From the NCBI GenBank assembly GCA_002794735.1, contig NBAZ01000002.1:1240001-1304000 (forward strand): DNA of 64,000 nucleotides, given 5' to 3'. This stretch comes from Pyrrhoderma lamaoense (Eukaryota > Basidiomycota > Agaricomycetes > Hymenochaetales > Hymenochaetaceae). This document shows, piece after piece, positions 46,120-58,916 of this stretch. Each line of letters opens with the position of its first letter. Within the stretch, counting starts at the first letter, position 1. A program made the position numbers and the translations under genes. Under the pieces are notes generated by a model, which saw only the letters and a list, made by a program, of their open reading frames with translations, ran no database searches and was not told the DNA's origin.

Positions 46120-48029
46120 TCAATTAGTTCCAGAAACCAGATCCGAGACATCGTGGCTATGATTATTCTGCATCCCAGGATTAGCTGTCCAAGTCAGTGT
46201 ATCCCTGGTTGCGAACTGGTTATATGTATCAGGGTGGTACACCTCCGAACGCATGCTAATCAGCATTCTTGGTGCTAATATGGTTGTAATTGCGATAACT
46301 ACAATTTGATAGGAGTCCATCTGGGTGAAAAGAAATTCTTGAGAAGAATTAAAGATGATACTTAATTTAAGAGATTAGATGAGCTGATGCATACATAGCC
46401 AGTGAAATCATAGTAGGGGAATATCTGGAGTGAATTGTATCATCATCTTTAGTGGTTTGCGCGATGAAGGAAACTATTGTTCCTATAATACCAAGAGAGA
46501 ATACACTATAATAGATATCGTTTCAGAAATCTTCCAACTCAGTCATAAGTAGCGGATCACACACACTGCGAAATACATAGCCGAGTCCCTTGCCATGACT
46601 GACATGATATCATGTGTCTTCGATGACATTTTCGGGTTACGCCTCCACCACACTCTGTAGTCTGCTTCCTGATCAACAGAATAAAGAGTATCAGCTCTAT
46701 TATAGACGTGATGAACCAGGACCATGCTGCCATAGGTAGTCCTTCTAGGTATAAGGGTACATTTGTTGCTTCGGTGAAGGATGGACCTCTTTTAGAGTAT
46801 TCAGAATACTCGCAGCCAAAGAACCTGGCTTCACAGGTCAGATCTGAGATATATCTTCATAAAGATTATTAGAAAGAATAGGTTTACAGAGTATGGGTAA
46901 TACAAACATAGGTATCCGGCAGCTTGAAGAACACAAGTGACTAACGAAACGGAGTCCATGAGGATAAAACTCGCTAGAATCCATTTACTTTTCTCGTAAA
47001 TTGCATAGACCCGCATTTGCAATATAACTATTATCTCTCAGTCAGTATCTGTATGTCAGCCATGTCTCAAAGCATACTTACTTTCTGGTAACACCATGAC
47101 GAAGCTACCGATTAAATTAAAAGCAAAGCTGAGCGCTTCTATATAAATGCATAGTCATTGACATCTATAACGACTCGCAGGGGTCAATTTCTCACCTTCA
47201 TAGTTGCTGTATGAGTTATTCTAAGCCAGTGTCAGATAATCAAGGAGCGAAGGTTGATAATTTCTTACTGCATCTGAAGGCCAATCTAAGTCAGTATTAC
47301 TACTATCCCATGCGAGGCTGACATCACATATATTGATAAACCTATTTCAACAGAGTTAAGATACTTCATAGGTTATGTATTGCGATAACTTACACTAGGA
47401 AAATTGCTCCAATGTATCGTACCTTAAATAAATAAGAGCAAGTTAGCATAGGTCATCAGGATAAGAAATCCGTAAAGATCTAGGTTTGATTCTAGTATCC
47501 GATATATCACTAGTTTCTCGTTGATTTATCCTCATATAGTCACAAAATATCATCGCTTGATCGCAGAAGCATACAGTTGTGACACAAATCTAGCTCTCTT
47601 AGAAGATTTTAGATCAGGAAAGTGACTAACCATCAGATACACGATCTTTCCCACGCACCACTTCCTTGACTTTTACAACTCAATACACTATCACCTACTT
47701 TTGTGTCTGTCCGAAACTCACCCATATATACTCTATCTATTGACTCGTTAGCAAAAAGTTTTAGAAATGTACGGGTAGTGTGTACCTCTTCATCTAGATG
47801 AGTAACTGAATTTCTGTTAAAATCAAAAAAATCAAATCATGGATTTATAGTACTCACTGCAATAGTAAAAGAATGCCGTTGTCGACGATACTGAAGAAAT
47901 TTGGTGAGTATCTGAAAATGACTACAGACAGAAACTTTTACTCATTATAGACTTTGACAAAGTGCTCGCCAGACCTAGGAGATTCTCACTCCAAAGTGGC
48001 ACATCGTCTTCTGAGGAGTAGGAGCTCAT
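46120..48029 (-). pseudogene. DUF6533 copy A, probably frameshifted
   Basis: Exons in coding order: first exon from ATG 48029 (MSSYSSEDDVPLWSENLLGL), exon 2 (SSTTAFFYYC), THLDEE, the 15-nt exon 47736-47722 (IEYIW) and KWCVGKIVYLM. Then VRYIGAIFLVFINICDVSLA, SFAFNLIGSFVMVLPE, LQMRVYAIYEKSKWILASF, the large exon with ADYRVWWRRNPKM and VMARDSAMYFA, and the last exon ILAPRMLISMRSEVYHPDTY, ending VSGTN at 46120. In the large exon near 46670 the run is ggaagcagac where sister copies have ggaaggccgac. One base is missing, so the exon is split between two frames. This may be true decay or the same consensus error seen elsewhere. Multi-pass membrane protein; function unknown. Confidence 0.7.
47722..47736 (-). 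other. 15-nt micro-exon encoding IEYIW (copy A)
   Basis: Flanked by an acceptor (caatag) and donor (gtgagt) on the minus strand. The same exon occurs at 51960-51974, 55784-55798 and 60524-60538 (all VEYIW) and at 22757-22771 on the plus strand. Confidence 0.8.
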
Positions 48030-48643
48030 GTGTGATAGAAGTTGGGGAGACTCAGAAGCTACAGCTGTCTAAGTACATATATACCGGTTTATCCCGGAAA
48101 ATGTCACGATAATGATGCACGAGAACAAAAGACATCAAGCCTCCTGTCAAGCTCTGTGATGTGCATCATTTTCAAATATAAATTATAGTTTTAATAACCT
48201 TGAAGTTGAACGAATCAATATTCATTCGATAGTACGGCCTTTTCAGTTTTGACCTGAGGGGAATAGAAGAAACTTACATTTATTAACACATATATCAACT
48301 TGTAAAACAAAGTACGAGTATATTTCTAGTTTTCATTCCTGGTTTAAAGAAAACAATACTAATCACGTCGGTATATTCCAAACGATACTCTCTTGCTAAT
48401 GAGTGAGATCCATACATAGTATCTCTAAGACCAAGTCTTTGGAATAGACTGCACGAAAGTCATCGAAGAGACACTTTTACTTGCTTAAGGATGGACGCAT
48501 TCTACTTTAACCATCATTCTTCTCAACAGTATTTACAGTTGTGTTTCCTCTCTTATCCCCGGTCAGCTGACTCGCAGCTCAGAAGATGTAAAGATACACT
48601 ATCATATTCTGTAGCTTGAGGCTTCATATACGAGACTATATTC

Positions 48644-48744
48644 TTAGAGTCTTTTACTCATTATAGATTTTGACAGAATGCTCGCCAGACCTACGATATC
48701 CTCACTCGAAAGTGGCACATCGTATTCTGGGAAGAGGAGCTCAT
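48644..48744 (-). repeat. orphan DUF6533 first exon (upstream of copy A)
   Basis: Begins ATGAGCTCCTCTTCCC and matches the first exon of the array genes (DVPLSSE...VGLAS in the shifted frame). It has lost one base relative to the copies at 52.9 and 61.5 kb. No exon 2 follows it. Confidence 0.65.
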
Positions 48745-49610
48745 GTATTTAGAAATTGGGAGATTCTCGGTAACTAAAGTTATATATATAATGTAGAGGC
48801 CGTTCCATTTCGGAACTTATCACGAGAATGGTAAATGAGCGCAAAGACAACAATCATGCCTCCCGTCAAGCTCTGTGATGTGCATCAAGGTCGATTAATA
48901 ATTTATATTATCCCTGGATTGAAGTTGACCGGACAAATAACCAGATGATATTGCTCTCAATTTTGAAACTGAAAGTGAATTGAATAAACTTATAAAGAAT
49001 AAAGCACAAGTATGTTTTTTATATCGGGGAGATACACGTATACTACATCCTTCATCAAGTCTCTAAAACCAACTGTATAAAACTCCTCCAAGAAAAGTCC
49101 TCCTGCAATGAGTACATCCGAGCATATTCATCAAATTTATTGATAGTACCCATGGCTACACTTCTTTTATCCCTGATCATCTGACATACAGCCCAAAAAA
49201 CATGAAATAATTATCATCTGTATCCTAGAAGATGAGAGTACATCAACGCATCTAGACATTCAGGACTTTATTGTACTAACGAGAATCTTGCAAATAGGTA
49301 TAATGTCTAAAACGCAACTTCCTCATTTAACGTGTACATGTGCATACAAACAATAATCTGATGTAGTCATCTTGTAGCTTATCTGTAACTTAAAAAATAC
49401 AGATACCTTTGCTGTTTTCATTCTAACATTCTTATCAGGAGAGTGAGCCGTACTTAGTTATTATTTCCGATCTACCTCTGCTTCCACTACGCATAACATC
49501 ATTTTTACAATAGACTCACAGCCATAGTGATAAATATATACGACGTGCCAAGAACATAGATAGAAGGAGACAAGAAATTCAGTAATGTATATTTGCGTCA
49601 ATCGGATACT

Positions 49611-52271
49611 TCAATTGGTTCCAGAAACCAGATCCGAGACATCGTGGCTATGATTATTCTGCATCCCAGGATTAGCTTTCCAAGATAGTGTATTCCTGGT
49701 TGCGAACTGGTTATATGTGTCGGGATGGTACACCTCCGAACGCATGCTGATTAGCATTCTTGGTGCTAATATGGTCGTAATTGCGATAACTACGATTTGA
49801 TATGCATTCACAAGGGTGCCAAGAAATTTCTTAGAAGAAATCTGTTAGAAAATACGTAATTTAAAGACAAAGGCGACTAGATGCGTACATATCCAGAGAA
49901 ATCGTAGTAAACGTAGCCATTCGGACTGTAACTTGTATCTTCACTAGTTTGCGCGATGAAGGAGACCACTGTTCCTACAAGACTGAGAGAGAAGACACTG
50001 GGTAGTGAATGATGTCTCAGACATCCTTTACCTCAGTCATTGGTGGAGGATTGCTTACACTGCAAAGTACATAGTCGAGTCCCTTGCCATGACTGACATG
50101 ATATCCTGTGTCTTCGATATCATTTTCGGGTTACGCCTCCACCATACTCTATAGTCGGCCTTCCTGATCACCAGAATAAAGAGTATCAGCTCTATTATAG
50201 ACGTAATGAGCCAGGCCAATGCTGCCATGGATGATCCTTCCAGGTACAAGGGTGTATTTGTCGCTTCGGTGAAAGGTGAGTCTCTTTTTGACACCCCACT
50301 ATTGATGCAATTTAATAGCCCCTTTTCACAGGCCAAGATTGATATGATATCTTCATACTACTCATCAGAAAGAAGAAGCATGGACATAGTATGGGAAGTA
50401 CGGACATAGGTAATCGACAGCTTGAAGAGCACAAGCAACTAAGGAAACCAAGTTCATGAGGATGAAGCTCGCGAGAATCCATTTACTTTTCTTATAAATT
50501 GCATAGACCCGCTGAAAACTAAACTTTTGGTCAGATTTTGACCTTGGTGTCGTATTTAGTGGCGAGGACGTGGGGTTTAGAGTCTGCCTACACCAGACAC
50601 GATGCTCAGGCTAAGATTTGGGGGCTAAATAGCGAGATACTCGACCTCGGCCGTCCGGCCGCGATCTCGGTCGGACTGTAGAGACTGATAGAGACCTCGA
50701 GGCAAGCTGAGACTTCACAGACCAGTAAAAGTAGTAGAAACGTATAGAACAGAGCCCGACCGAGGCTGTAGTTTGAGGTAAAAGTGTATGTATTTCAGTC
50801 CGCCCGGACGGCTTGCGGTACGGTCAGAGCGTTACAAGCGCGCCCGGGCAGCCTAATAAAGCAGCAGAGAAGTAGATAAAGAGTACAGGAGACTAGTAGA
50901 GAGCTACTCGGGGGGGGGTGTAGAAAGATAGCGACCGAGAGGAGTAGCTAGGAATTGATTCGGAATTGACTGGGGACTAATTGATTAACTACGGCCTCAA
51001 GTCTGGAGGCTTATATATCAAAACGCGAGATAAAGGTTAGATAATAAGGAAAGCATGGAATCCAGGTGGCTATATGCGACTGGACGAAGGGTTTAAGCTA
51101 TCAGAAACGAGGGGGTCGTATAAACGAACCCTACCCTCGAGTAAGAGTAGAAAGTGAAGCTAAATAGTAAGAGAAATGAACGAGGCGCGCGGCCGAGTAG
51201 TAGCAATGGACTTCTCGGGCGAGTTAGAAAGTGCATTATAAATGCACTACGACCGGCCAAACACTTAGCTGGTCCTACACCGCATTTGCAATATAACTAT
51301 TATTACTCAATCAGTATCTGTATATCAGCCATGTCTTTAATCATACTTACTTTCTGGTAGCATCATGACGAGGTTACCGATTACATTAAAAGCATAGCTA
51401 AGAACCACTAGAAAAATGAACATTTCAAGTAATTAAGAACTCTCATGGTGTGCGGGAAATAGTTTACTCGCGTGAGTAAGTGATGTATGATCCAGTCTAA
51501 GTAGATATTAAGCACGTGCAAGCAGGAAGCAAAGATGGGTTCTTACTATACTCGGGGAGGGACCGGTGTAAGCTATGTAGCTGTTCCAGGAGAGGCTAGC
51601 AGTGCTCAAGTTGATGTACCTATTTCAATCGACACGAAAGTCATAATTAGAGAAAGAATAAACTATATGGTATGGTATGTGATAACTTACACTAGGAAAC
51701 TTGCTCCGATGTACCGTACCTTTTACGAATAAGGGCGTGTTAGCATATGTTATTAGAACGAGGTTTATAAAAGCCCAGATCGCCACATATCCATTTTCCT
51801 TATAATAGAAGCATACACGGTTGTGACAATAATCTAGTTCTCCTAGGAGAGTTCAGAGCAGGAAAGTGACTAACCATCAGATACATGATCTTTCCGACGG
51901 AGCACTTCCTTGACTTTTACTACTCAACATTTTGTCACTTACTTTTGCGTCTGACTCACCCATATATACTCTACCTGTCAACTAGTTAGAAAAAACTCTT
52001 ACTAATGTACGGGTAATGTGTACCTCTTCATCTAAATGAGTAACTGAATTTTCTGTGAAAAAATGGAACAAATCATGGAATTATGGTAGTGCTCACTGCA
52101 ATAGTAAAAGAATACCGTTGTCGACGATACTGAATAAATTGGGTGAGTATCCGAAAAAAATCATAGATAGAGCCTTTTACCCATTAAAGACTTTGACATA
52201 GTGCTCGCTAGACCTACGAGATTCTCACTCGGGAGTGGCGCATCGTATTCTGGGGGGTCGTAGGGGCTCAT
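49611..52271 (-). pseudogene. DUF6533 copy B, split by a solo LTR
   Basis: The same exon series as copy A starts at ATG 52271 (MSPYDPPEYDAPLPSENL). The 15-nt exon is at 51974-51960 (VEYIW). The large exon lies around 50055-50285 (TPLYLEGSSMAALAWLITS, RKADYRVWWRRNPKMIS, VMARDSTMYFAV). The last exon (ILAPRMLISMRSEVYHPDTY) ends at 49611. The LQM-RVYAIY exon is cut between 50512 and 51280 by a 767-bp LTR inserted inside the CGG codon of LQMR. The transcript would need to splice out the LTR or would be truncated. Apart from the insertion the exons look well preserved, so the insertion is recent. Confidence 0.75.
50513..51279. mobile_element. solo LTR of an LTR retrotransposon
   Basis: A 767-bp GC-richer block begins TGAAAACTAAAC and ends TCCTACA, the TG...CA ends of LTRs. 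It is flanked by a 4-bp duplication, ccgc (50509-50512 and 51280-51283). Removing the block and one ccgc restores the sequence seen in copies A and E (gcatagacccgcatttgc). It has a TATA-like tatatatc near 51014 and no coding capacity, so it is a solo LTR or a LARD-like derivative. Confidence 0.85.
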
Positions 52272-52848
52272 GTATGATAGAATTTTGGGGGACTCATAGA
52301 AGCTACAGCTATTTAAGTACACATATACCGGAAAATGTCACGATAATGATGCATGAGAACAAAAGACATCAAGCCTCCTGTCAAGCTCTGTGATGTGCAA
52401 AAGTCAGTTATAAATAATAATAAATTGTATAAACTTTGAGTTGAACGAATCAATACTCGTTCGATAGGACGGTTTTTTCACTTTTGACCTGAAAGGGAAT
52501 AGAGGAAATTTACATTTATTAACACATACATCAACATGTAAAACAAAGTACGGGTATATTTCTAGTTTTCATTCCTGATTGAAAACAAAACAATACTAAT
52601 TACATCGGTGTAATCCGAACGAGACTCTCTTGCTAATGAGTGAGATCCATACATAGTATCAACGTGACTAAGTCTTTGGAATAGACTGCACGAAGCTCAT
52701 CGAAGAGACACTTTTACTTGCTTAAGGATGGACACATTCTACTTTATCCATCATTTTTCTCAACAATATTTACAGTTGTGTTTCCTCTCTTATCCCCGGT
52801 CAGCTATCATATTCTGTAGCTTGAGGCTTCATATACGAGACTATATTC

Positions 52849-52950
52849 TTAGAGTCTTTTACTCATTATATATTTTGACAGAATGCTCGCCAGACCTACG
52901 ATAGCCTCACTCGAAAGTGGCACATCGTATTCTGGGGAATAGGAGCTCAT
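52849..52950 (-). repeat. orphan DUF6533 first exon (upstream of copy B)
   Basis: Starts at ATG 52950 and reads MSSYSPEYDVPLSSEAIVGL, then ASILSKYIMSKRL and a stop. The sequence parallels the first exon of copy B 0.7 kb away. There is no donor-like continuation to an exon 2 here. Confidence 0.7.
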
Positions 52951-54129
52951 GTATATTAAAAATTGGGGAGATTCTCGGTAACTAAAGCTATATAATGTAG
53001 AGGCCGTTCCATTTCGGAACTTATCACGAGAATGGTAAATGAGCGCAAAGACAACAATCATGCCTCCCGTCCAGCTCTGTGATGTGCATCAAGGTCGATT
53101 TATAATTTATAATAGTCCTGGATTGAAGTTGATCGGACAAATATTCAATTGGTGGTACGCTCAAGTTTGAAACCAAAAGTGAATTAATCAAACTTATAGA
53201 GAATAAAGCACAAGTATGTTTTTACATATCGGGGAGATACATGTATACTACATCCGTCATCAAGTCTCTAAAGCCAACCGTAGAAAAATTCTCCAAGAAA
53301 AGTCCTCCCTCGCAGATGAGTATATTCGGATATAAATATCAAATTTCTTGATAGTATTCATGGCCACACTTCTCCTCTTATCCCTGATCATCTGACATAC
53401 AGTTCAGAAAACATAGAATATGCATCATCTATATCCTAAAAGATGAGAGTACCCCAACGCGTCTAGACATTCAGGACTTTATCGTACTAACGAGAGTCTT
53501 GAAAATAGGTATAATGTCTAAAACGCAACTTCCTCATTTAACGTGTACATACATGTACATACAAACAATAGTCTGATGTAGTCACCTTGTAGCTTATCTG
53601 TAAGGAAATTAATACAGTTACCCTTTGCTGTTCTCATTCTAACACTCTAAACAGGAGAGTGAGCCGTACTTAGTTAATATTTTCGATCTACCTCTGCTTC
53701 CACTACGAATTAAGTTGTTTATAACTAGTTGAGAGGAGAAATGAGAATAATTACAAAAAATCTTGAGTATAGTTGAGTATTACAACCGTCCGCATATAAA
53801 CATATAGCTAGGTCATATAAGTAATCTGGGTAATCGTAAATTAGCCCAGTATACTTGGAGATTTTACAAGTCAGTTGATCCATTTCAATGCGTATTTCAT
53901 GATGTCATTGACCTCTTGAGCAACAATAACTTGTATTTACGTCTTGGCCATGACACTCTTTCGTATTATATCATTTTATATTATTTCCAGCCAGCTATAG
54001 GACACTAGTAGCATAACATCAATTGTATTATAGACTCACAGCCATAGTGATAAATATATACGACGTGCCAAGAACATAGATAGAAGGAGACAAGAAATTC
54101 AGTTAGTATATTTGCGTCAATCGGATACT

Positions 54130-56085
54130 TCAATTGGTTCCAGAAACCAGATCCGAGACATCGTGGCTGTGATTATTCTGCATCCCAGGATTAGCTGTCC
54201 AGGTCAGTGTATCTCTGGTCGCGAACTGGTTATATGTGTCGGGGTGGTACACCTCCGAACGCAGGCTGATTAGCATCCTTGGTGCTAATATGGTCGTAAT
54301 TGCGATAACTACAATTTGATATGCATTCACAAGGGTTAAAAGAAATTTCTTAAAAGAAATCTGTTAGACGATAGGTAGTTTAGAGACCAAGGCGACTAAA
54401 TACATACATAGCCAGAGAAATCATAGTAAGTGTAGCCATTCGGAGCATAAACAAGCATATCATTGACAGCGGTTTGCGCGATGAAGGAGACCATTGTTCC
54501 TACGATACTGAGAGAGATGACACTAAGTAGAGATGGATGTCTCAGTGATCCTTTATTTCAGTCATTGGTGGGACTGCTTACACTGCAAAATACATAGTCG
54601 AGTCCCTAGCCATGACTGACATGATATCATGTGTCTTCGACGTCACTTTCGGGTTACGCCTGCACCATACACTATAGTCGGCCTTCCTGATCACCAGAAT
54701 AAAGAGTATCAGCTCTATTATAGACGTAATGAGCCAGGCCAATGCTGCCATTGATTGTCCTTCCATGTACAGGGGCATATTTGTTGCATCAGTGAAGGAT
54801 GTGCCTCTTTTTGTTATTACCCCAAATCTACAATTGAAAAGCCCCTTTTCACACGCCAGGTCTGATATAATATCTTCATATTACTTATCAGATAAAAGAA
54901 ATATGCATAGTATGAGTAATACGGACATAGGTATCCGACAACTTGAAGAGCGCAATTAACTAACGAAACGGAGTTCATGAGGATAAAACTCGCGAGAATC
55001 CATTTACTTTTCTCGTAAATCGCATAGACCCGCATTTGCAATATAACTATTACTACATTACTAGTGTCTGTATATCAGCCATGTATCAATCTATACTTAC
55101 TTTCTGGTGTTATCATGACGAGACCGCCGATGACGTTGAATGAATAGACAAGAATAACTAGAGAAATGTACATCTTCAGTCAATAGTATCTCCTAAGATA
55201 TTAAATTATTTGTTTACGCACCTGCATAGATTACGTATGCTACGGTCTAAGCAATAATTAGATGGGTATGAGGCAAGAATATTTTTTACCTACCACGTCC
55301 GAGGGAAAAGCAATATAAGATACATTCCAGTCGAGGCTGACAGTGCACAAGTTGATTAATCTATTTCAATCAGTACGAAGATTAGGGTAAGAGAGTCAAA
55401 GTAGACTATAAGTTGTGATATGCGATGACTTGCACTAGGAAACTTGCTCCAATGTATCGTACCTTAAACGAAAGGGAGAAAATAGCATAAGATTTTAGGA
55501 TGGGTTGATTACTATGAACAATCAGATCGAAGCGATCAAATACTTAGTCGAGTCTATAGTTCACGACGTATAGTTCCAACTTCTTGTTGATTCTACATCG
55601 ACATAAGTCTCATTGCTTGATAACAATATCATACAGATATAATGATCTGACTCTCCCAAAAGCTCTGCGCACGGAACAGAAAAATGACTAACCATCAGAT
55701 ACACGACCTTTCCCACGGACCACTTCCTTGACTTTTACAACTCAACATTTTGACACCTACTCTTGCGTATGACCGAAACTCACCCATATATACTCTACCT
55801 ATAAAGCAGTCAGACAAAAATACTATTTATATATGGGGAGTGTATACCTCTTCATCTAGATGTGTGACTGAATTTCTGTGAAAAATTGAACCGAATCATG
55901 GATTTATAGTACTCACTGCAATAGTAAAAGAATGCCGTTGTCGACGATACTGAATAAATCGGGTGAGTATCCGAAAATAACTACAGATAGAACCTTTTAC
56001 CCATTATAGACTTTGACAGAGTGCTAGCCAGACCTATGAGTTCCATACTCGAAAGTGGCACATCGTTTTCTGGGGAGGAGCTCAT
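54130..56085 (-). CDS. DUF6533-family membrane protein (copy C)
   Basis: Start ATG 56085 gives MSSSPENDVPLSSMELIGLA, spliced at a gtaaaa donor. Exon 2 and the short third exon follow as in the sister copies, then the 15-nt exon 55798-55784 (VEYIW). Next come the RVYAIYEKSKWILASFILM exon (about 55037-54900), the large exon (PLYMEGQSMAALAWLITSII, RKADYSVWCRRNPKVTS, VMARDSTMYFAV; 54778-54578) and the last exon (54330-54130), ending DLVSGTN. No frame break was seen in the exons I could align. The C-terminal half is nearly identical to copy F. It is predicted as a seven-helix plasma- or endomembrane protein; no ligand or activity is known for the family. Confidence 0.68.
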
Positions 56086-57408
56086 GTATGATAAAAGTAG
56101 GGAAGACTCATGAAAGCTACAACTATTCAAATGCATAAATTCCGCTCTATTCCGGAAAATGTCACGAGAATGATATATGAGAACAAAAGACATCAAGCCA
56201 TCTGTCAATCTTTGTGATGCGCATCAATGCCAATTAACTATTATAAGATTCAAACCTCCAGTTGATTAGATTAACACCCATTTGATAGCACGGTCTTTTA
56301 ATTACAATCTGAGAGTGAATCGAAGAAACTTATGTATAGAGTAAAGTACAAGTGTATTACTTTAATACTTGTTTTCATCACTGGTTGAAAACAAAGTAAC
56401 TCCACTTACATCGGTATGTACCGAACGTTACTCGAACAGTAATCTGTGTTTATGGTTACTTGAAATCCATATATAGTATCCCCGTGACCAGGTCGTTAAA
56501 ATAACTACGTGAAACTCATCCAAGAGAAATTCTTCTTTGCCCATGGACACATTCCATCTCAACCATCATGTTTCTCAACAGTATTCACGATTGCAGTTTC
56601 CCTTTTATCCCTTGCCATTTGAATTGCAGCTCAAAAGATATAAAGACACATCATCATATTTTGTAGCTTGGGAATACGTTAACGAGACCCGATTCTTAGT
56701 AGAGTTGAATCTATATTGATGAGAAGATTTGATAAAGAGTTCAAAAATACCATTTCTGAATCTTAAAGCACGCACTTAACATTAAACTATTTACGATACC
56801 TTGTAGCTTATATATCTGTAACCCATAAAAATATTAATTTCTTTTGTTATCCTCATAATTGCAGAGATAAGCAGATTCAGTTAGAATTCCTGATCTATAT
56901 CGGTTTTGACTATGAATAAGGTTGATAGTACTCTATAAAGCGAAGAATGGTTAAACAATCTCGATATTTTCGGGTGTAATTAATCATTGAGACTATACAC
57001 ATGTAGTCATGAAATTAAAGTTATGGATGTATGGAGATAGCCGCAATGCTAACACAGCTCAATCTACTTGAAGTTTTTAAGAGGAAGTAAGTTGTCCTAA
57101 TCCAAAGACTACCTCGCGATGACCATCAGCTCATAAATAACCACAAATCACATTTGCTTCCAACCTAGTGAACTCAGTCGGGCCATCTTTTACTATACTA
57201 GCTTGTAGTCATCTTGTTCGGATCCCGGAAACGTTGTGGTACTTTTGATGCAATGCAAGTATACTATGCCATCTTCATAGTTAAAATCACATACAATGTA
57301 TTGATAACATATATAGGTAGGGAAGTTTTTTTGTTCTTGAAACGATTGATATTTCAATTGATTGCAGAACCAGAACCAGGGCCCCATGATCATGGGTGGC
57401 AGCCCAAG

Positions 57409-58080
57409 TTAGCGTATTTCTGATCCCAACTGGTCAGGATGGTAAACTTCCGAGCGCATGCTGATTAGCATTCTGGGTGCTAATATAGTCGTAACTACGA
57501 TGACTACGATTTGATATGCGTTCAGTTGGCCGTAAAGAATTATCTTGAGGAGAATGATTAGATACTACGAGATCTGATATTAAGACAACTAAAATGCATA
57601 CATAGCCAGAGGAATTATGATGATCATTTAGGTTGAGGTCATCGATACCACTTTCAGCGGTCTGCGCAATGAAGGATATCACTGTTCCTATGAGACCGAG
57701 GGTGAAGACGCTGTATGATAGATAATACACAGACATCCTTTGTCTCGATCACATTAGACGATTACTCACATTGCAAAGTATATAGTCGAGTCTCTTGCCA
57801 TAACAGACATGATACTATGTGTCTTTGATGTCACTCCTGGGGTACGCTTGCACCATAGTCCATAGTCTGCCTTCCTGTCTACCATTATGAACAAAATTAG
57901 CTCTATTATAGACGCGATCAACCAGGCCAATGAAGCCATTGATTCCCCTTCCACTTACAGGGGTATATTTTCTGCTTTAGTAAATAGTAAAAAATAAACT
58001 TCTTTTTGACAATCTATCGTGTTGACAATTGAAAATTCCTTTGATGCAAGCCAGATCGGTTACCATATCTTCATGATGTT
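57409..58080 (-). pseudogene. truncated DUF6533 copy D
   Basis: Only the 3' half remains. The large exon reads MEGESMASLAWLIASIIELI and RKADYGLWCKRTPGVTS (57954-57766). Then VFTLGLIGTVISFIAQTA and the last exon ILAPRMLISMRSEVYHPD follow. Relative to the other copies, about seven residues after YHPD are lost and the frame changes, stopping at 57409. Just upstream in coding sense, near 58080, the gene sequence joins spacer DNA like that at 53260-53345. All N-terminal exons are missing. It is also more diverged than the rest, so it is an old fragment. Confidence 0.7.
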
Positions 58081-58916
58081 AGGTCCCTGGAATAAAACGC
58101 ACAAAGCTCATCAAAGAAAACCCGTTCAGTGTCTATGAATATATTCGACTTACTCATCAAATTTCTTGATAGTATTCATGGTTATACTTCTCCTCTTATC
58201 TGACCATCCGATATGAAGCTCAAAAGACACGAAATTTGTATTCCCCATGAAATTTAATAAAATCGAGACTACAATAGTGAATATAGACCTTATTGGATTT
58301 ATTTGTACTTGTAAGAGACTTGAGAAAGAGGATCAAAGTCAAAAAACACAAATTCTAGTATTTAAAGTGAATATACTTACTCCAATCTGATAACGACACT
58401 TCGATACTTTAAAACTTGTCATTAACTCACAAAAATACATGTATCCCTCATTCTAACTTAGAGATAAGAGCGGGCCTAGCTACCGTCTCCGATCTACCTT
58501 TAGATCAATTACAGAGTAAGTTGATTATAATCAAAGGAGCGATAAATAGATGATAATTACAACAAAACTTGAGCGTAATAGATTACATATAATAATTTAG
58601 CTGAGCCATAAAAACCACAAAGATAAGCGTTGCACAAAGTCAGCTTTCGTGAGCAGTTGATCCGTGTCAATACATATATCTCATAATGTCATTGACCTCT
58701 TTGGGCAACAATAACTTGTATTTACATCTTGGCCATGACACTCTTTCGGATTATATCATTTTATAACATTTTCCAGCCAGCTATAGGACACAAGTAGCAT
58801 AACATCATTTTTATTATAGACTCACAGCCATAGTGATAAATATATACGACGTGCCAAGAACATAGATAGAAGGAGACGAGAAATTCAGTAATGTATATTT
58901 GCGTCAATCGTATACT

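Noticed and set aside
51154..51360. 68-codon plus ORF
   Set aside because: It crosses the right LTR junction, so it is an artefact of the insertion.
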